Under the pieces are notes generated by a model, which was given only the letters and a program-made list of their open reading frames with translations, was not told the origin of the DNA and made no database searches. From Streptomyces sp. XM4193 (GTDB lineage Bacteria; Actinomycetota; Actinomycetes; Streptomycetales; Streptomycetaceae), in the NCBI RefSeq assembly GCF_023072595.1, contig NZ_JALLGK010000010.1, positions 62,001 through 126,000 on the forward strand: DNA of 64,000 bases. Direction: 5' to 3'. Position 1 is the stretch's first letter. Each line of letters opens with the position of its first letter. Positions 60,454 to 64,000 of this stretch are shown here, one piece after another. A program made the position numbers and the translations under genes.

Positions 60454-61257
60454 TCAACTCCCGTACCTGCGGCGGAGATACGTCTCGTGATCGACGGCGC
60501 CGACCGCTCGGTCCTCGGTCAGCAGCCCGCCCGACCGCACCGCACGCACGGCAGCGCCGGGCAGCCTCAGCGGGAGGACGGGACGCGAACTGCCGCGCGC
60601 CCGCAGGCTCATCGAGGCGAGTTCCCGCAGGTCGTGCACGAGCGGCCCGCCCATCTCGGCGGCTCGGCCGGACGGTTCGACGAGCGCGAGCGCCGCGAGT
60701 CGTTCGGCCACCTCGCCGGAGTCGATCGGCTGCAGCCGTGCGTCACCCCCGAGGGTGAGCACCACCGGCAGCCGATGCTGGGCCGCGAACACGTCGGCGA
60801 CCAGGTCGTGGAACTGGGTGGTGCGCAGGATCGTCCAGGGCAGTCCGCAGTCCTGTACGACCCGTTCGGCGGCCAGTTTGGCCCGGTAGTAGAACATCGG
60901 CACTCGATCGACACCGACGATCGAGATATAGACGAAGTGCGGTCGTCCACCGCTCGTGTGCGCCGTGCGCACCAGACGCTGGGTGGCGCGCACATCCGCG
61001 CGGCCGAGCGTGGTCGCGCAGTGGACGATCGCCGTGACGCCCCGGACGGCGTCGGCGATCCCCGTGCCCTCGACGAGGTCGGCGACCGCCCACTGCACGG
61101 GAGGTCCGGCCCGATCCTCGACAGCTCCCGTCTCCCGGGGTCGGCGGCTCATCACACGTACGGGGGTGCCGCAGGCACGCAGCGCGTGCACCACCTGCCG
61201 ACCGAGCGTCCCGGTTCCGCCGGTGACCAGTACGGGGCTGCTGGGCTGTTCGCTCAT
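60454..61257 (-). CDS. NAD(P)-binding atypical SDR (NmrA-like)
   Basis: Protein of 267 residues. Rossmann motif VTGGTGTLGRQVV (about 10-22), then HFVYISIVGVDRVPMFYYRAKLAAERVV, which keeps a Tyr-x-x-x-Lys pair (YYRAKLA), and RTTQFHDLV. These are typical of the NmrA/azoreductase-like group of sugar-epimerase-like proteins. Start ATG 61257. Just downstream on the same strand is the DUF4937 gene (49 bp gap), so the pair may be cotranscribed. Divergent from dienelactone hydrolase across 201 bp. Confidence 0.86.
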   Translation of the reverse strand: MSEQPSSPVLVTGGTGTLGRQVVHALRACGTPVRVMSRRPRETGAVEDRAGPPVQWAVADLVEGTGIADAVRGVTAIVHCATTLGRADVRATQRLVRTAHTSGGRPHFVYISIVGVDRVPMFYYRAKLAAERVVQDCGLPWTILRTTQFHDLVADVFAAQHRLPVVLTLGGDARLQPIDSGEVAERLAALALVEPSGRAAEMGGPLVHDLRELASMSLRARGSSRPVLPLRLPGAAVRAVRSGGLLTEDRAVGAVDHETYLRRRYGS

Positions 61258-61458
61258 GGCGCCATCCTGCTGTGTCGACGGCAGCACATCCGGTATCGCC
61301 ACCCCTCGGCCCTGCGTCCGACCCCCGGCAGGAGTCTTCGAGTGGCGGAGCGAGGCGGCGGAGGCGCGTGCGAACACCGTCCTTGTGCGCGTGCCCTGTA
61401 CGCGCGCCTTGTCCGCGTGCCTTGTCCGCGTGACCGGCAGCCGGAAAGATCACTCCGT

Positions 61459-62202
61459 ATGCACACCACTGCACTGGAGATCCTCACCGCCGACGGTCTC
61501 GTCGACGCCTGCGCAGCCTTCCCCGAGCAGAGTGACCCGCTGCCCGGTGTCCTGCTGTACCCGGACGCGTTCGGCCCGCGTCCCGTACTGGAGTCCTGGG
61601 CGCGGGAGTTGGCGAGCCACGGCTATTTCGTGCTGCTGCCGAACGTCCTCCACCGCAACGGGCGCGCGCCGGTGGTCGAGCTCCCCACGCGCATCACCGC
61701 GCAGGCCCGTCCGGCGCTGTTCGAGCAGCTGATGCCGATGATCGCCGAGCACACGCCCGACCGTGTCCTGCGCGACGCGGAGGCGTATCTGCAGTACCTC
61801 ACCGGGCGGCCCGAGGTGCGCAACGGCCCGGTGGCGGCGGTGGGTTACTGCATGGGGGCGGTGCTGGCACTGCGCACCGCGGCGGCGCACCCCGAACGGG
61901 TGGCGGCCGTCGCCGGGTACCACTCCAGCCCGCTGGTGACCGACGCACCGGACAGTCCGCACCTGCTCGCCCACGACGTCGCCGCCGAAGTCCAACTGGG
62001 CCTGGCCGAGGGGGACATGACGCCGGAGTCGTTCGCCGAGCTGACCGCGGCGCTGGACGCGGCCGGGGTGCGGCACAGCACCGAGATCCACCCCGGCACC
62101 GTCCACGGCTTCACCATGGCGGACACCGAGGCGTACGACGCCGCCGCCTTCGACCGGCACCGCGACGGCCTGCTGGCGCTCCTGGACCGCACCCTGAGGT
62201 GA
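61459..62202 (+). CDS. Dienelactone hydrolase family protein
   Basis: A 247-residue alpha/beta hydrolase. Nucleophile Cys131 lies in VGYCMGAVL and the catalytic His216 in GTVHGFTM, both as in dienelactone hydrolase. A Cys nucleophile is the hallmark of this family. It probably cleaves a lactone or a related ester; the real substrate is unknown. Start ATG 61459 is only 12 bp downstream of aagat, with a weak ribosome site. Confidence 0.88.
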   Translation: MHTTALEILTADGLVDACAAFPEQSDPLPGVLLYPDAFGPRPVLESWARELASHGYFVLLPNVLHRNGRAPVVELPTRITAQARPALFEQLMPMIAEHTPDRVLRDAEAYLQYLTGRPEVRNGPVAAVGYCMGAVLALRTAAAHPERVAAVAGYHSSPLVTDAPDSPHLLAHDVAAEVQLGLAEGDMTPESFAELTAALDAAGVRHSTEIHPGTVHGFTMADTEAYDAAAFDRHRDGLLALLDRTLR

Positions 62203-62228
62203 CCGCTCGCGGCGCGCAGGTGCGCGGC

Positions 62229-62263
62229 AGAGAGGGAGCCGGCCTGTGGCCGACTCCCTCTCT
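62229..62263. terminator. Terminator between the hydrolase and nrdJ genes
   Basis: A 10-bp outer stem (62229-62238 with 62254-62263) and a 5-bp inner stem (62240-62244 with 62248-62252), with one mismatch between, and a 3-nt loop. It ends convergent transcripts from the dienelactone hydrolase gene and nrdJ. Confidence 0.85.
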
Positions 62264-62354
62264 CCGGTGCGCTGCTCAGCCGCCGTTCAACGGTGCGAGC
62301 GGTTGACGCTCACGAACGCGGCGCGGGCCGGGGCGCGGGCAGCGCCCTCTGCCC

Positions 62355-64000
62355 TCAGCTGCAGCCGCTGGTGGAGCCGCAGCCTTCGCAGAGGTAGCAG
62401 CTGCCTGCGCGGCGCATCTTGGTGCCGCAGGAGAAGCACAGCGGCGCGTCCGCGCTGAGGCCCAACTGCATCTCGGCCAACTCGGTCGAGTTGTGTGCCG
62501 CCCCGGTGGATGCGGGTGGCGTGGTGGGCTGCCCGGTGCTCTGCGGCGCCTCGGGGGCGGGCTGGGGCAGGCTGTCCGCCTCCAGGACCTCCTCCGGCTC
62601 GTACGAACCGGTCTCCAGGTGGCGCTCGCGCTCGGCCGCGGAGTGGATCCCCAGCGCCGAACGCGTCTCGAACGGCAGGAAGTCCAGGGCGAGACGACGG
62701 AAGATGTAGTCGACGATCGACTGCGCCATCCGGACGTCCGGGTCGTCGGTCATTCCTGCCGGCTCGAAGCGCATGTTGGTGAACTTCGAGACGTAGGTCT
62801 CCAGCGGAACGCCGTACTGCAGGCCGACCGAGACGGCGATCGAGAAGGCGTCCATCATGCCCGCGAGGGTCGAGCCCTGCTTGGACATCTTCAGGAAGAC
62901 CTCGCCCAACCCGTCGTCCGGGTAGGAGTTGGCCGTCATGTACCCCTCGGCGCCACCGACGGTGAACGAGGTGGTGATACCGGGACGGCCCTTGGGCAGC
63001 CGGCGGCGCACCGGACGGTACTCGACGACCTTCTCCGGCTTGGCCTGTGCGGCACCGCTCCCCTCGGACGCGGCGTTCTCCGCCTTGGTGTCCTTGGACT
63101 TGGCGGAGAGCGGCTGGCCGACCTTGCTGTTCTCGACGTACACGGCGAGCGCCTTGGTGCCGAGCTTCCACCCCTGGAGGTAGATCTCCTCGACGTCCTC
63201 GACGGTGCTGGAGCTCGGCATGTTGACCGTCTTGCTGATCGCGCCGCTCAGGAAGGGCTGGGCGGCGGCCATCATCCGCACGTGCCCCATCGGGGAGATG
63301 GAGCGCTCGCCCATGGCGCAGTCGAAGACGCTGTAGTGCTCGGTCTTGAGGCCGGGGGCGTCGACGACGTTCCCGTGGTCGGCGATGTGCGCGACGATCG
63401 CCTCGACCTGCTCGTCCTGGTATCCGAGGCGCTTGAGGGCCTTGGGGACCGTGTTGTTGACGATCTGCATCGAGCCGCCGCCGACGAGCTTCTTGAACTT
63501 GACCAGCGCGAGGTCCGGCTCGACGCCGGTGGTGTCGCAGTCCATCATCAGGCCGATGGTGCCGGTCGGGGCGAGCACGCTGGCCTGGGCGTTGCGGTAG
63601 CCGCTCTTGCGACCGAGCCGCAGAACGTCCTGCCACGCCTCGCTCGCCGCGGCCCAGACGGGGGTGTCCAGGTCGTCGACGCGGGTGGCGGCGTCGTTGG
63701 CGTCGGAGTGCTGCTTCATGACGCGCTTGTGCGCGTCCGCGTTGCGCGCGTAGCCCTCGTACGGGCCGACGACGGCGGCGAGCTCCGCGGACCGGCGGTA
63801 GGAGGTGCCGGTCATCAGCGAGGTGATCGCGCCCGCGAGACCGCGACCGCCGTCGGAGTCGTACGCGTGGCCGGTGGCCATCAGCAGCGCGCCGAGGTTG
63901 GCGTAGCCGATGCCCAACTGCCGGAAGGCGCGGGTGGTTTCACCGATCTTCTCGGTCGGGAAGTCCGCGAAGCAGATCGAGATGTCCATCGCGGTGATGA
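62355..64000 (-). CDS. nrdJ: B12-dependent ribonucleotide reductase, C-terminal part
   Basis: The 3' end of nrdJ, coding for the last 548 residues; the 5' part lies beyond the window. It is a class II (adenosylcobalamin) ribonucleoside-diphosphate reductase, making deoxynucleotides without oxygen. Visible: the ten-stranded barrel segment LAPTGTIGLMMDCDTTGVEPD and the region around KKLVGGGSMQIVNN. The C-terminal zinc-binding tail has two cysteine pairs (LCFSCGTKM, YLCEGCGST), which in this family holds the redox-active cysteines delivering electrons. A B12 riboswitch and nrdR are expected upstream, outside this window. Confidence 0.96.
   Translation of the reverse strand, partial: ITAMDISICFADFPTEKIGETTRAFRQLGIGYANLGALLMATGHAYDSDGGRGLAGAITSLMTGTSYRRSAELAAVVGPYEGYARNADAHKRVMKQHSDANDAATRVDDLDTPVWAAASEAWQDVLRLGRKSGYRNAQASVLAPTGTIGLMMDCDTTGVEPDLALVKFKKLVGGGSMQIVNNTVPKALKRLGYQDEQVEAIVAHIADHGNVVDAPGLKTEHYSVFDCAMGERSISPMGHVRMMAAAQPFLSGAISKTVNMPSSSTVEDVEEIYLQGWKLGTKALAVYVENSKVGQPLSAKSKDTKAENAASEGSGAAQAKPEKVVEYRPVRRRLPKGRPGITTSFTVGGAEGYMTANSYPDDGLGEVFLKMSKQGSTLAGMMDAFSIAVSVGLQYGVPLETYVSKFTNMRFEPAGMTDDPDVRMAQSIVDYIFRRLALDFLPFETRSALGIHSAAERERHLETGSYEPEEVLEADSLPQPAPEAPQSTGQPTTPPASTGAAHNSTELAEMQLGLSADAPLCFSCGTKMRRAGSCYLCEGCGSTSGCS

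Noticed and set aside
1..64000. CRISPR arrays, insertion sequences, prophage, tRNA or rRNA genes
   Set aside because: None seen: no regularly spaced repeats, no transposase or integrase motifs, no cloverleaf or rRNA signature.

Overview
The window is a chromosomal stretch from a high-GC actinomycete, almost certainly a Streptomyces. GC and third-codon GC are very high. It carries hallmark genes: the principal sigma factor HrdB, the sporulation regulator WhiH, the division protein SepH, the CutRS two-component system, a B12-dependent ribonucleotide reductase and many actinobacterial DUF families. From memory, the gene order matches the core-chromosome arm of S. coelicolor from about SCO5871 (left end) down to SCO5805 (right end). 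No insertion sequence, prophage, CRISPR array, rRNA or tRNA was recognised.

Layout. 1-8 kb: truncated kdpD, a dUTPase/thioesterase/DUF3710 operon, DUF3093, DUF4193 and cutRS. 8-20 kb: inositol-phosphatase-like gene, ferrochelatase, MFS exporter overlapping a sugar-lactone/alditol-oxidase-like flavoenzyme, a membrane protein, sepH, sulfurtransferase, VOC protein, thymidine kinase, phosphodiesterase and DUF5998. 20-30 kb: a GNAT/acyl-CoA-synthetase-like fusion (PatA type) divergent from HPr; an AraC regulator divergent from a two-gene redox operon, with a perfect inverted repeat between them; an M23 cell-wall peptidase under a c-di-AMP (ydaO) riboswitch; and a paired M16 peptidase operon. 31-42 kb: topoisomerase IV parC and parE flank a CobW GTPase, a sucrase/ferredoxin-like protein, an FBP-domain protein, an acetate symporter with its DUF485 partner, and an alpha/beta hydrolase. 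42-54 kb: a DUF7455 gene with a long structured leader, a trypsin-like protease, hrdB with a SigR-type promoter, whiH, an ABC ATPase-permease fusion, a NUDIX/winged-helix regulator, DUF4192, and a RecQ helicase fused to a phosphoribosyltransferase-like C-terminus. 54-59 kb is gene-poor: two unrecognised proteins, RNase HII, remnants that look frameshifted, and strong orphan hairpins. 59-64 kb: histidine phosphatase, DUF4937, an SDR, a dienelactone hydrolase and the 3' part of nrdJ.

Most genes are housekeeping: nucleotide pools (dut, tdk, nrdJ), DNA topology and repair (parC, parE, recQ, rnhB), transcription (hrdB), envelope and secretion stress (cutRS, M23), and development (sepH, whiH). The least explained parts are the RecQ fusion, the structured leader at 42.39-42.57 kb, and the gene-poor 53.7-58.8 kb stretch. 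Functions are inferred from motifs read by eye; no database search was run.
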